Origin: Artemia franciscana
Taxonomy: Eukaryota; Arthropoda; Branchiopoda; Anostraca; Artemiidae
DNA length: 64,000 bases
Direction of reading: 5' to 3'
NCBI RefSeq assembly: GCF_032884065.1
Contig: NC_088873.1
Coordinates: 27,327,658-27,391,657 of the forward strand
Part shown: piece by piece, positions 53,424-64,000 of the stretch
Layout of the letters: each line of letters opens with the position of its first letter
How positions within the stretch are numbered: position 1 is the stretch's first letter
Notes under the pieces: model-generated
Seen by the model: the letters and a program-made list of their open reading frames with translations, nothing else
Told to the model about the DNA's origin: nothing
The model's database searches: none
Made by a program: the position numbers and the translations under genes

Positions 53424-53963
53424 GGTAAATGTTTAGTTTTGTTCCAAGTGCTCTAAAGTGCATATTACTGCATATAGCAATATTCTGATGATTACATATT
53501 GTTTCTTTGTCATTATTAGGGAAGCATATTCATTTCTGGTTTACCCCCCTCCTTCATGGGGCAAAGTAAAAATGGGTAAAGTGGGCTTGCTTACAGGTAA
53601 CTTTACCTATAGAGCAAAGCATATTAGTCCATGAGCCCTGCAGGCAGTGGGGCAAGGTCTTTTCAGCAGAGAGATAAAACTAAAAAAAACCTCAAACAAG
53701 GTTTATTAAATAAATATAGAATACAGATCTTGCTGTGCTGCCCACAGGGCTCATGGACTTGTATGCTTCACTCTATTGGTAATGTTATCTGTAAGAAAAG
53801 CCCACTTTGCACATTTTCAGTTTGCCCCAAGGAGGAGGAGGGTCAACCAGAAATGGATGTGCTTCTAGAATTAGTATTTCTAAGTACTCTAAACTGGATA
53901 CTATGCTGCTTTGCAGAATAGTTTCCAGTTTAGAGCACTTGGAACAAAACTTAATGTTTACCC
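53424..53963 (+). mobile_element. Foldback (TIR) element, complete 540-bp copy
   Basis: Terminal inverted repeats of about 35 bp: GTTTAGTTTTGTTCCAAGTG at the left is matched by CACTTGGAACAAAACTTAAT at the right. The inner arms carry the GGCTTGCTTACAGGTAAC and CCATGAGCCCTGCAGGC sequences in both orientations. It has no transposase and looks non-autonomous. The open frames over 53.6-54.1 kb follow the repeat and are not genes. Confidence 0.75.
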
Positions 53964-53969
53964 ATTTCT

Positions 53970-55725
53970 TAAATTTAGGGAAAAAAAATCATTTATATGG
54001 CTTCAAATTCTACTCAAACAGCAGGAATTCCATTTTCAGAACTAAAACCAGAGGAAAAGAAAGTGATAACTGATAATTAAGGTTAAATGTTGTTTTGTCA
54101 AAATTTCAATGGGTCAAAACTGTCAAGTAGGCAAACTTCTAAGACTTAGAAATCAGAAGAGGGTTAGCACAGAAGCTTAGCAATAGCTTCCCAGAGTATA
54201 TTTTTGGCCCTGCATTAATTACTGAAAGTTTCATTTCCCTAACTTAACCCCTTTCCAAGATAGCAAAAAGAAGATAAACTAGAATTTTTCCGTAAAATCA
54301 ATCATCCCATGCTTCTATCAATATAGTCTCAACCCTTACAATATAGTAACTGTTCTGGAAATACACCCCCCTCTCTCTCTAATGGCTCCATACATTTCTG
54401 CTACAAATGTATTTCCTCATTACTTTAATTAGTAATATGTCCTAGCTCTTATGTTGACCCAGTTATTCTCTCAGTGTAGAATTTATCTTCACCTGTGATC
54501 AAGTACATTATTTACCAAATCATTACTTAAAACAATTTTCAAAAGTAGTATTGACAATAATACAATCAAACATGACAATATGATTGATACAAACATCCTG
54601 CAAGTTATACAATAAGAGCTATATAAGTAAGAAAGTAAGAATTTTAGTGTTTTCTTTTAGTTTTTATACATTCCTAGGGCAGTATGTAGGGCCATGAGTT
54701 GTTTGAAGAGCAGTGTTATATTTAAGAAGGGGCCTAGTCCCTGACTGATAGTTGTCAGTTCCCTTGTTCATTCCATCACTTTGCTCAAATGTTCAATATC
54801 TCTTATTTCATACTTATTGTGATTACATTTGATCAGGTTGAAAGCTACTTAAGCTTTGTTGTTAATATTTGACCCAACTTAACTCAGTAATATTTAAAAT
54901 GAAAGTGACTCAGTGAGCTTTAAAAAAGAAAATATATTAACAGACATCATAATGGCAAAACAAAACTATCAACAATCTCTCTATCATTTTCTTTTTCAAA
55001 AAGAGTGTATGTAGTTGATGAAGATAGTGCTTTGACTCCTACTGTTCCATTAGTAATGCCATTAGTGCCAAAACCATTCTACTTAAAGGAATTGTTAATC
55101 AATTACCTTTTTTGCAACTTTATGCACTATTCTACTTTTCCCATATTTTAAAATGCTTGAGAGAGATTGGCCATTAAGAATGAAACACATTAGCCCTATA
55201 ACAGCATTGAGTTGACACTAATCATCCTGGATCAGTTTACTATTGGGTGTAGATAAATAATTATTGTCTAACTTTGTCAGCCAACATGAAAACATCAAGT
55301 ATGGTTTGAATACCTTACTTCACTTCAAATTGTAATTGAATAGTTTATTTTTAAATCCTAACCTTAGTAATACAATGCCTTTCTTAATACAAGTTGTAAA
55401 AGTTCTAAAAACTTTTTGTAGTTATGAAGCTGTTGCTGCTACAAGTCTGTAACTCTATTGGAGAAGCTATGCTAGGTAGCGGATTAATTTCTTCAACGGA
55501 GTTCTTATTAACTTATTAGTTTTAGGAAATGAATATACTGATTGTCTAACTGGTATTTTTTTTTTTGAAAAATTGAGAAAACTTTGAAAGAGGAGAGTCA
55601 CTTAATTTATTTGGAAAGATAGGGTAAAATGAAGACAAATACAAGAACTAGAATTATGTTGGCTGCTTTATAAGTACCAACTTTCTAATATTCAAACTGA
55701 AAAAAAGCTCACTCACTTGTTATTT
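53970..55725. other. Gene-free sequence
   Basis: AT-rich sequence without domains, strong repeats or RNA genes that I can recognise. Confidence 0.4.
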
Positions 55726-55730
55726 GATTC

Positions 55731-56177
55731 AGTGGTGAATCCAGGTGGGGGGCACAGGGGCCCCCCTAATGTAGTTGTGGATTTGGGGGTAATATCATGT
55801 TGCCATATCAAATATCATATTTTTTGTAGATGATGAACAGCTTTTAATTTTTTTTTATGGCAGAGTGGTTTCTATAACTTACTGTTTTTGTATCAATATT
55901 TTTACATCATTTTAATTTCAACAGATTTATTAGAACTTTAACCCTCAGTAGATTTTAGATTAAATTTACAACCCTTTCCACAACCTACCTATGGAATATA
56001 ATTGTTGAGGTTCCCTTTAAATTGCTGGTATTTCTTTGTTTGCAAGTCTATCAGAGTAAAATATTTTTTTGTGCCCCCTGCTAAAAAAATCCTGGATATG
56101 CGCCAAGGCACACAAGAAAAGACTGTTGGCTAATCCTGGATAATGAGCCAAGGCACACAAGAAAAGACTGTTGGCTA
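55731..56177. repeat. MITE-like segment with a 45-bp duplication at its edge
   Basis: CAGTGGTGAATCCAGGTGGG at the left and GTGCCCCCTGCTAAAAAAAT then CCTGGATATGCGCC at the right form a loose inverted pair. The right edge holds two direct copies (56089-56132 and 56133-56177) of a 45-bp unit containing AAGGCACACAAGAAAAGACT. Confidence 0.45.
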
Positions 56178-56654
56178 ACTAAAGTTGTATGATCCCCTAT
56201 TTTCTGAGGCTTTGATCTATTTTCTGGTTTTTGAACCAAGCTTTTTCTCCTAAGGCCTGCAAGCCTTTTCTCCTGAGGATGTACATAGTGACTTTTGATG
56301 TATCTTGCTACTTAACCATGCAATAATTTTAAATCTTATAGGAGCTTATAGTTCACAAATGTTATTTTCATTTAGATTGGAGACAACAATTGTCTAGCCC
56401 CTTTCAACTACATCTCTCTTGTCATTCCTGAAATATTGTAGACAAGGCATTTCAGTGAGTTGAATTTGCATTGGGTGTTTCTGATGCTTTTAGGATACAG
56501 CAGAAAAGTTGCCTCTATAAATAATTAGCTTCTCTGCAAATTTCACCACCCTAGGATAATGTCTTCTGTTCTTGCAACTTACTTCTCCTTTAACTTTTTT
56601 TGCATGCTGGCCAATGGTCTGCATTGCACAAGTACCAATCTCCTGATTCAATGC

Positions 56655-56850
56655 CTTTGACCAGGAATGCAATGTGTGGTTGGGGGCAAATCATCTGATG
56701 CTTGCCATATTTCCCCCCAGATTTCTCCTGGTACCTATTTAGAGCTGGTTCAACTCTGGCTGAGCTTACAGAGTCACACCATTAACCCCTGTTCCAGACC
56801 AAATAACCAGCAACACCAGGACTCAAATTCATGAAACCCCTATTCTGGCA
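56655..56850 (-). mobile_element. tRNA-derived SINE, copy 2 (body)
   Basis: Shares the SINE body with 44693-44975, including CTCCTGGTACCTATTTAGAG, TTACAGAGTCACACCATTAA and AACCAGCAAC. The tRNA-like head is largely missing or diverged. Confidence 0.45.
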
Positions 56851-57114
56851 AGCAACGTTAAATTTCAAAAAGTTAGCAAACTTGGCCAGTTTTATTTATA
56901 TTTTTAAATGTCACTACACTTTGCAGTAGTTTTAAAAGTTGCACCTATGTATTGTTAATTACTGTGCAAAATTTTATGCTCCTTGGACAATGTTCTGTTC
57001 TGGCAAGGAGCCTGAAATCCCCAGAACATTTATAACATTTAATATTTAACTAACATTTATTGAACATACACCAGCATTGTCATACTCTTGCATACTATTA
57101 GGTATAAGAAATAA

Positions 57115-57831
57115 CTATTCAAAATTAAAAGTGCGAAAATGTGTTTTGTCAGGTCTTAAGGTTTTGTACTGTCTCTTGCACCTAAATTCAGTCTTGGCCT
57201 GTCTGAATTTCAGATTGGAGCAAATAAATTCATCCTGTTTTTTTTTTTTATTATGACCATACACTTTTTTTGAGGCCTCTGTAATCAATTTTACTATTCT
57301 TACCACAGCTTGTGTATGGCATGGGAACTTTGTAAAAGTCCACTCAATTTTTAAATCTTCTGTAGTCACATTCTGTATGGGTGGTGAAACTATTTTGCAG
57401 GACAATCAGTCAATTAGTTTGATGTTGTCATTTGCTTTAAAGTTTATTTTTGGAATATCAAACTTTCTAATCCCAATGTGTCCAACTGTTCCACCTGATT
57501 CTTGTGCTTTTATGACTATTTTAATTCCAAGGGCTCTGATATGTGCTCTCTTATCAGTCAATATTGCAAGCAGAATATTTTCTGAGGATGCAAAGTAAGC
57601 ATTCTGTGAAATCCCTGGGTTGATATTAAATTGATCCAAGTATCTGGATGATTGAATAAAATGGTAAAGATGTTGAGCGCCATCTTTAATTGAATGATGT
57701 ATTTTGATGCAGAGCCTAGATGGCACATATGCCCTGATAACAAACTCTATTATAGTATGAAGTTGTCTGATGGTTCTCTGGTCGAAACATAGTCTTAATA
57801 TTCTGTTTGCTGTTGTCAACCAGCAGGACAT
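57115..57831 (-). pseudogene. Mobile-type protein of unknown family, broken by one TGA codon
   Basis: One frame runs from 57831 to 57115 and is interrupted only by TGA at 57408-57406. The first part (141 codons) contains TIRQLHTIIEFVIRAYVPS, SENILLAILTDKRAHIRALG and KINFKANDNIKLID. After the stop it continues LSCKIVSPPIQN and KFPCHTQAVVRIVKLITEAS, ending with a natural stop. From memory, related uncharacterised arthropod proteins have LIDW at the break and KFPCHTQAVERCVKLVTEA further on, which would make the TGA a Trp-to-stop change. That family is repetitive and of unknown function; I cannot name it. The N-terminus is missing (TGA four codons before the first ATG). Confidence 0.5.
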
Positions 57832-58221
57832 GTTTATTGGTCAAAGTCTAGTGGCTAACTTTTTTATCTTTAAATGCTAGTGTTGTTTGTATTGTAACAG
57901 CAATTGTAGTTAAAATGAAAAAATATCCCATAAGAATTAAAAATTTATCAGCTCCATAGTGCTGTTTAAGAAAGGTTGTAATCAGAAGAGTTTTAATTTA
58001 TCCAGATAGACTATACACAAAGAATTTGTTTATCCAGAGAAAAACAAATTGCAGCTTATTGAGCTCTAGTGGACAGCAAGCTATTAATTTAATGAGTAGT
58101 AGGTGCTGTTGAATGTAATTCAATAATTGCTCAATGAATGACAAAAATTAATTGCAATAAGTTCATTGAATACAGGGTAGATATAGCACAGTTAATCTTC
58201 TCCTCTGTTGTCAACATAATT

Positions 58222-60987
58222 TTTATGGCACTTGGTATTAACCAAGTGACATATAGCAGTCGCCAATTCTGTCGGTCTGTCTGTCGGTCCCGGTTTTGCT
58301 ACTTTAGGCACTTCCAGGTAAGCTAGGACGATGAAATTTGGCAAGCGTATCAGGGACCGGACCAGATTAAATTAGAAATAGTCATTTTCCCGATTTGACC
58401 ATCTGGAGGGGGAGTGGGGGCCCGGTTAATTTGCAAAACATAGAGAAAATGAAGTATTTTTAACTTATCAGCGGGTGATTGGATCTTAATGAAATTTGGT
58501 GTTTGGAATGATATTGTGTCTCAGAGCTCTTATTTTAAATCCCGACCGGATCTGATGACATTGGGGGGAGTTGGAGGGGGAAAACCTAAAATCCTGGTTT
58601 TTCTACTTTAGGCACTTCCAGGTAAGCTAGGACGATGAAATTTGGCAAGCGTATCAGGGACCAGACCAGATTAAATTAGAAATAGTCGTTTTCCCGATTT
58701 GACCATCTGGGGGGGGGAGTGGGGGCCGGTTAATTTGGAAAAAATGAAGTATTTTTAACTTATGAGCGGGTGATTGGATCTTAATGAAATTTGATGTTTG
58801 GAATGATATTGTGTCTCAGAGCTTTTATTTTAAATCCCGACTGGGTCTGATGACATTGGGGGGAGTTGGAGGGGGGAAACCTAAAATCTTGGAAAACACT
58901 TAGAGTGGAGGGATTGGGATGAAACTTGATGGGAAAAATAAGCGCAAGTCCCAGATACATGATTGACATAATCGGAACTGATTTGCTCTCTTTGGGGTAG
59001 TTGGGGGGGTGGGAGTAATTCTTAAAAATTAGAAAAATGAGGTATTTTCAACTTACGACGGGTGATTGGATCTCAATGAAATTTGATGTTTAGAAGGATA
59101 TCGTGTCTTAGAGCTCTTATTTTAAATCCCGACCGGATCTGGTGATGGGGGCGGGGAGTTGGGAGGGGGAAACCTAAAACTTGGAAAACACTTAGAGTGG
59201 AGGGATCAGGATGAAACATGGTGGGAAAAATAAACACAAGTCCTAGATAGATGATTGACATAAACAGAACGGATCCGCTCTCTTTTGGGTAGTTGGGGGG
59301 GGGGGGGTATTTCTGAAAAAAAATGAGGTATTTTTAACTTACGAACGGGTGATCGGATCTCAATGAAATTTGATATTTAGAAGGATATCGTGGCTCAAAG
59401 CTCTTATTTAAAACCCGACCGGATCTGGTGACATTGGGGGGGGGAGTTGGGAGGGAGAAACCTAAAAATTGGAAAACACTTAGAGTGGATGGATCGGGAT
59501 GAAACTTGGTGGAAAAAAAACACGAGTCCTAGATACATGATTGACATAACCAGGTCGGATCCGCTCTCTTTGGGGTAGTTGGGGGGGGGGGGGGGTAATT
59601 CTGAAAAATTAGAAAAAATGAGGGATTTTTAACTTATGAACGGGTGATTAGATCTCCATAAAATTTGATTTTTAGAAGGATATCGTGTCTCAAAGCTCTT
59701 ATTTTAAATCCTGACCGGATCTGGTGACATTGGGGGAAGTTTGGGGTGGGGAAACCTAAAATGATGGGAAACGCTTAGATTGGAGGGATTGGGATGAAAC
59801 TTGGTTGGAAAAATAAGTAGAAGTCTTGCATACGTGATTTACATAATTGGAACGGATCCGCTCAATTGCGGGGGGGGGGGGGGTAATTCTGAAAAATAAG
59901 AAAAATGACGTATTTTTAACTTACGAAGGAGTGATCGGATCTTCATGAAACTTCATATTTAGAAGGACTTCGTAACTCCGATATCTTATTTTAAATCTCA
60001 ACCGGATCAAGCGTAATTGGGGGGGGGGCAGTTGGGGGGACTGGAAATCTTAGAAAATACTTAAAGCGGTGAGATCAGGATGAAACTGGATGGGAAGAAT
60101 AGAAACCTGTCTAAGATACGTGACTGACATAACTGGACCGGATCTGCTCTCTTTGGTGGAATTGGGGGAGGGGGGGGGGTAATTTTGAAAATTGAGGTAT
60201 TTGTAACTTACGAAAGGGTGACCAGATCTTAATGAAATTTGATATTTAGAAGGATCTTGTCCTTTAAAGTTCTAATTTCAAATTACGACCAGATCCTGTG
60301 ACATTCGGGGGAGTTGGAGGGGGGGGGGGAACCGGAATTCTTGGAACACATGAAAATTGGAGTATTTATATCTTACGAATAGATGATCGGATCGTAATGA
60401 AATTTGATTTTTAGAAGGAATTCATGTCTCAGAGCTCTTATTTCAAATCCCGACCAGATCTTTTGACATTGTGGGGATTTGGAGGGGGAAATCTTGGAAA
60501 AACGCTTGGAGTGTAGGAATCAGGATGAAGCTTGGTGGATAGAATAAACAAATGTCCTTGATACGTGATTGACAGAATCGTACTGGATTCGCTCTCTTTG
60601 GGGGAGTTGGGGGGAGGGGTTCAGTGATTTGGCGAGTTCGGTGCTTCTGGACGTGCTAGGGCGATGAAAATTGGTAGGCGTGTCAGGGAGCTGCACAATT
60701 TGACTTGATAAAGTCGTTTTCCCAGATTCGACCATCTGGGGGGCAAAAGGGAGAGGAAAAATTAGAAAAAATTAGGTATTTATAACTTACGAGTGGGTGA
60801 TCGGATCTTAATGAATTTTGATATTTAGAAGGACTTTGTGACTCAGAGCTCTTATTTTAAATCTTGACCGGCATTAAGCCTCTTATTTTTCTTTTTAAAT
60901 CAATCTATTGATTCATAGAATTTTGTTAGAGCTCATACCATATGATCTCTTGGCTCTTAGCTCTTCTCGCCTCGTCACAAGTGCCAT
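58222..60987 (+). mobile_element. 2.8-kb element with inverted TATGGCACTTG ends and about 290-bp internal units
   Basis: The left end is TATGGCACTTGGTATTAACC, with a small hairpin (CACTTGG/CCAAGTG). The right end is CACAAGTGCCATATGAGC, whose reverse complement repeats TATGGCACTTG. Inside, GGGTGATTGGATCTTAATGA-type phrases start at about 58474, 58768, 59061, 59348, 59642, 59931, 60216, 60381 and 60795, mostly 285-295 bp apart. Each is followed by TATTTTAAATCCCGACCGGA, a G-rich tract, GGATGAAACTTGATGGGAAA and GATTGACATAA. No transposase is visible; the repeated short minus-strand frames are by-products. Confidence 0.7.
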
Positions 60988-60989
60988 AT

Positions 60990-62525
60990 GAGCTCTTAGC
61001 TCTTGTTTTCTTTTAAGTTTATATTTTTCATCCACTCATTTGATTATTATTTTTTTTATTTTATTCTTCATCATTTTGTCTTCAGTCTTCAGCATCTTGT
61101 TTAATTCTAAAGTTATCCTCCTCCTCCTTTTTGTGTGTGTGTTTTGTCATTTTAATTTTGATGATGGAAGTATTTTAGCAGATGTCCTGACAAAACATGT
61201 GTGGTATTTTTTTATATTTTGATGGATTATGTCCCCATTTCAACTTCCTTCATACTTATCATATGTGAACAATTGGATTCTACTTACTGGCAAGAGCTGC
61301 TTAACAGACATGACTATTTATATTAATTTTCTCTTGTAGTTTTCATTGGTCCTATGAGCCAGTTAACCTTAAAAGTACTTTAAGGTATCTTATAAAGTAC
61401 CTTAAAAGTACTATGAGCCACTTGACCTTGGCTTAGAGTGCTGTATATCTACATTAAGATAAGCAGAAAAAACAGCTGTGAATAATAAAGAACATTGATT
61501 TTCCACAAAATATTGCCCTTAGAAATTTTGTCCATGGGTACTAAGAATATTCTGGTTAAAAGATGTGTCATGTGTTTCCCACTTAGTCTTTGCTATCATT
61601 GTGGCTATTTGGTAGAAAAAAATGCATGTGGGGTGGTTGCCCTACAACTACTTGTGGGCCATAATACAGGCACTAGAAATTTGAATTTTTGATTGAACAA
61701 ACTCCCTTTGAAGTTTCTACAACCACTTCTTTCATGCAAAGCAGCCAGGAAAAACACATGGGAGGTACATGGCTCTTTTACTTTGGTTGTGTTAGAGTGT
61801 GTATGATCCTCCAATTTAACCAAAAAGTAAAAAACATGTTTTTAAATAGGTTTTTATGTGCGAAAGAATCACCACGTGACACTGAGTCAAGAATGATGAA
61901 TATTATCCATACTAAACTTACAAGTAAAGACTAAATAAAATTGATAGAATTTTGAAAAAGAGCTTGAAAACCTTCAAAATGGTAGTGAACCAAAAGAAAA
62001 AGTATACCATTGAAATTCCTTTTTCAAAAACCTTTGACTGGAGGTTTTCACCACCTGCCACCTTTGGGAAACCTAAAAAAATCATATTTTGGCCTGTCTG
62101 TCATTGATGTCTTTTTTTTCTGGTGCCAGAAGGGTACTGGAACATCATAGAGAACTGTTTAAGGGCTCATTTGCATTACAGAATGAAGTTCTTTGAAATC
62201 CCAAAAATTGCAGCAGATACACCATGGTTGAACATCCTTAACCAGGTTTTAATTCCTTTTAGTCAGGATATGCTCTGACAACCCCCACCCCAGCCCATGT
62301 ATAAAGCTTGGAAATTTGCATCTGTAAGGTATCTTTTTAATTAAGATTTGTTTGATCATAAGAACACAACAAATGATTATTTAAAAAAAGTGAATTTATT
62401 TTCGAAAGTACATACATTGCTCTATTTAACAGCATAGTTGCCAAGTTTGTTGTTACACATATCATACCTCTTAACTAATTCTAAAGTAATCTCTGAATAA
62501 AAACCTGCCACCTGTTCCACTAACC
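60990..62525. other. Gene-free sequence
   Basis: A small inverted AAGTACTTTAAGGTA/TACCTTAAAAGTACT pair lies at 61370-61410. Nothing else is supported. Confidence 0.4.
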
Positions 62526-62529
62526 AGGA

Positions 62530-63010
62530 ATTCACGTTCGTTTTTAAGTCGTCATCATCATTGTAATGTTAGCCACTGAGGTGTTGCTTGAGGTGGAGAA
62601 ATGGATGGCAATCACTTGGCGCAAGATCAGGACTTTGGGTGATTATGTGAGTGATTTAAAACTGTCCAACAAATTACAGGTCTGACCAGCAGTGTGAGGT
62701 CTTGGAATGTCATGAACAAGGACAATTTCCTTTGTCAGCATGCCAAGTTCTTTTTTTAAGCTCTATGCAGCTTTCCTAGGGTTAGGCAGCATGCTTCTGC
62801 ATTGATAGTGGTTCCTCTGTTGCATAAAGTTGACCAAAAAACACCATGCCTATTTCCAAACACCAACGTCATGATTTTGTGCTGGGAGAGAGGATGTTCA
62901 TCCTTCAAATTTTCAGGATAGTGTGTGTGTTTCCATTTCATGTTCTGTTGCCTTGATTTAGGCGTGATAGGAAACCCATGTTTTGTCTCCAGTTCAACTG
63001 GTTGCCACCT
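62530..63010 (-). pseudogene. Mariner-family transposase remnant
   Basis: Minus strand: TGDKTWVSYHA (about 62995-62965) holds the first catalytic Asp region of mariner transposases. A frameshift leads to SRQQNMKWKHTHYPENLKDE, LSQHKIMTLVFGNRHGVFW and RGTTINAEACC. Next is ELGMLTKEIVLVHDIPRPHT (about 62755-62690), matching the HDNARPHTA motif with the second Asp, then, after another shift, SPDLAPSDCHPFLHLKQHL (about 62630-62580) with the third Asp. The spacing suits the DD34D mariner class. At least two frameshifts and a missing N-terminal DNA-binding part make it inactive. I could not place terminal inverted repeats. Confidence 0.75.
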
Positions 63011-63019
63011 CAGTGGCAA

Positions 63020-64000
63020 CCATTACAAAGATGACAATGATGTAAAAACAGGAGTGAACTCTTGGCTTTTGGAGCAGGGAGTAAGTCTTATACTTTAAAA
63101 TTAATTGAGAGGTATGATAAGTGTTTTAAAAAACTTGGTAACTATGTCGAAAGATAGAGTAAAGTATGCATTTCCTGAAAATAAATTTACTTCTTTGAAA
63201 TAATCTTTCATTGTGTACTTATGTTCAAATGAACCTTAATTAAAAAAAAACACTTGTATATGGTCTTATGTAATTTTAAGTCTTTAATCTTTATTAATTG
63301 CATGTTTTATTATTGTATTCTTTTTTAGCTATTGAATGATGGCTAGTCCTGCTGATTATTCACTTCTATGGCATTTCAATACTTCAGGTCTATCTACTAT
63401 TTATTAAAGTTAATCTTCCTTGTGAGTGTCTCTTAAAGCATGGAGTTATCTAACAGTTTTCAAGGTATTTAACCCTATAATTCTTTTTTCTTTTTTGACT
63501 TGTTCCCGCCAAGTCCGTGAGTTGTTGCATTATGCAAAATCTGAGTGTTCACCATGCATGCTAATTCTAACTTTGTTGTTAGTTCTAGTCTTCTTTTTCA
63601 TATGGTTCTACTGAGTGCACGAGGTATATAAACTTACATTAAAATGCGAAAATTAAAACTAAAAATGTTTTTGGAAAACTTTTTAAAACAGTCCTAGCAT
63701 CCTTACTTCAACAAAGTTCCACCAGGACTGATAAATAAAATAATGTGAAAAGATAGATTCATTCAAACAAAACAGAACAAAATGATTAAATGTAAGTTTT
63801 CAAAGCTAATCTTGCTTTTTTGGCAGCTAATCTCAAAGGCTTTTTGTAACTGGTTCAATACTATTATAGATCGGTTTAGTAAAATGTTTTGTTCGATCAT
63901 TTTTAGTTAGATTTGAGTATAAAGAATCTATTGAATACTCCCCCAAGTCCGTATTTAAAGAAATATTATTATTTATTTTGAGACTAATTTCGGTCGATTC
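63020..64000. other. Gene-free right edge
   Basis: AT-rich, no supported feature. Confidence 0.4.

Noticed and set aside
53631-54073. Two overlapping plus frames
   Set aside because: Fall in the 540-bp foldback element and its flank; no recognisable protein.
57377-57598. 73-codon plus frame
   Set aside because: Antisense shadow of the minus-strand pseudogene at 57115-57831.
58222-60987. CRISPR array, because of regular spacing
   Set aside because: Units are about 290 bp, similar throughout with no unique spacers, in a eukaryotic context.

Overview
The window is eukaryotic nuclear DNA, most likely from an arthropod. A crustacean is my best guess, and the repeat landscape reminds me of brine shrimp, but that part is recollection rather than proof. 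The signs are AT-rich sequence, GT-AG introns of 1-10 kb, very long TA and CT microsatellites, and a dense population of Helitron, Penelope-like, RTE-like, mariner, SINE, foldback and MITE-like elements. Only one intact protein gene could be assembled.

That gene is the plus-strand nuclear receptor HR38 (NR4A family). Eight coding exons join in phase from 12828 to 39657 and encode a predicted 624 residues: an acidic, Ser-rich N-terminus, a C4-C4 zinc-finger DNA-binding domain split between two exons, an NR4A A-box, and a ligand-binding domain ending in the typical LPF tail. Exons 2-8 (22868-39657) are firm. Exon 1 (12828-13020) is inferred from its open frame, its MPC start, and a phase-1 donor that matches a strong phase-1 acceptor at 22867. 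A second possible start lies at 22828. Upstream of exon 1 sit CRE-like half sites, a TATA-like box and an Inr-like TCAGT at standard spacing. The 31579-35022 intron holds two perfect TGACGTCA palindromes, and the 3' UTR carries an AU-rich nonamer. Together these fit an activity-induced immediate-early gene, which is what HR38/NR4A is known to be in other animals.

Layout. 1-4390: Helitron-type elements with T-rich internal repeats, two convergent 3' ends facing each other across a TA microsatellite, and a broken helicase tail. 4390-12700: repeats only (tandem units, foldbacks, a palindrome-ended repeat, a short copy of the 290-bp-unit element). 12700-40600: the HR38 locus, with foldback elements, MITEs, tandem repeats and a CT/CTAT microsatellite in its introns. 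40600-51800: degenerate retroelements, namely a possible RT scrap (43.6-43.9 kb), a tRNA-derived SINE (44.7 kb), an RTE-like LINE (47.2-48.3 kb) and two head-to-head Penelope-like fragments (49.1-51.4 kb). 51800-64000: a 540-bp foldback element, a second SINE copy, an unidentified mobile-type gene broken by one TGA codon (57.1-57.8 kb), a 2.8-kb element built of about nine related units of about 290 bp (58.2-61.0 kb), and a dead mariner transposase (62.5-63.0 kb).

I found no tRNA or rRNA gene, no CRISPR array and no prokaryotic operon. All coordinates and splice calls come from reading by eye. Family assignments of mobile elements rest on short motifs and have not been searched against any database.
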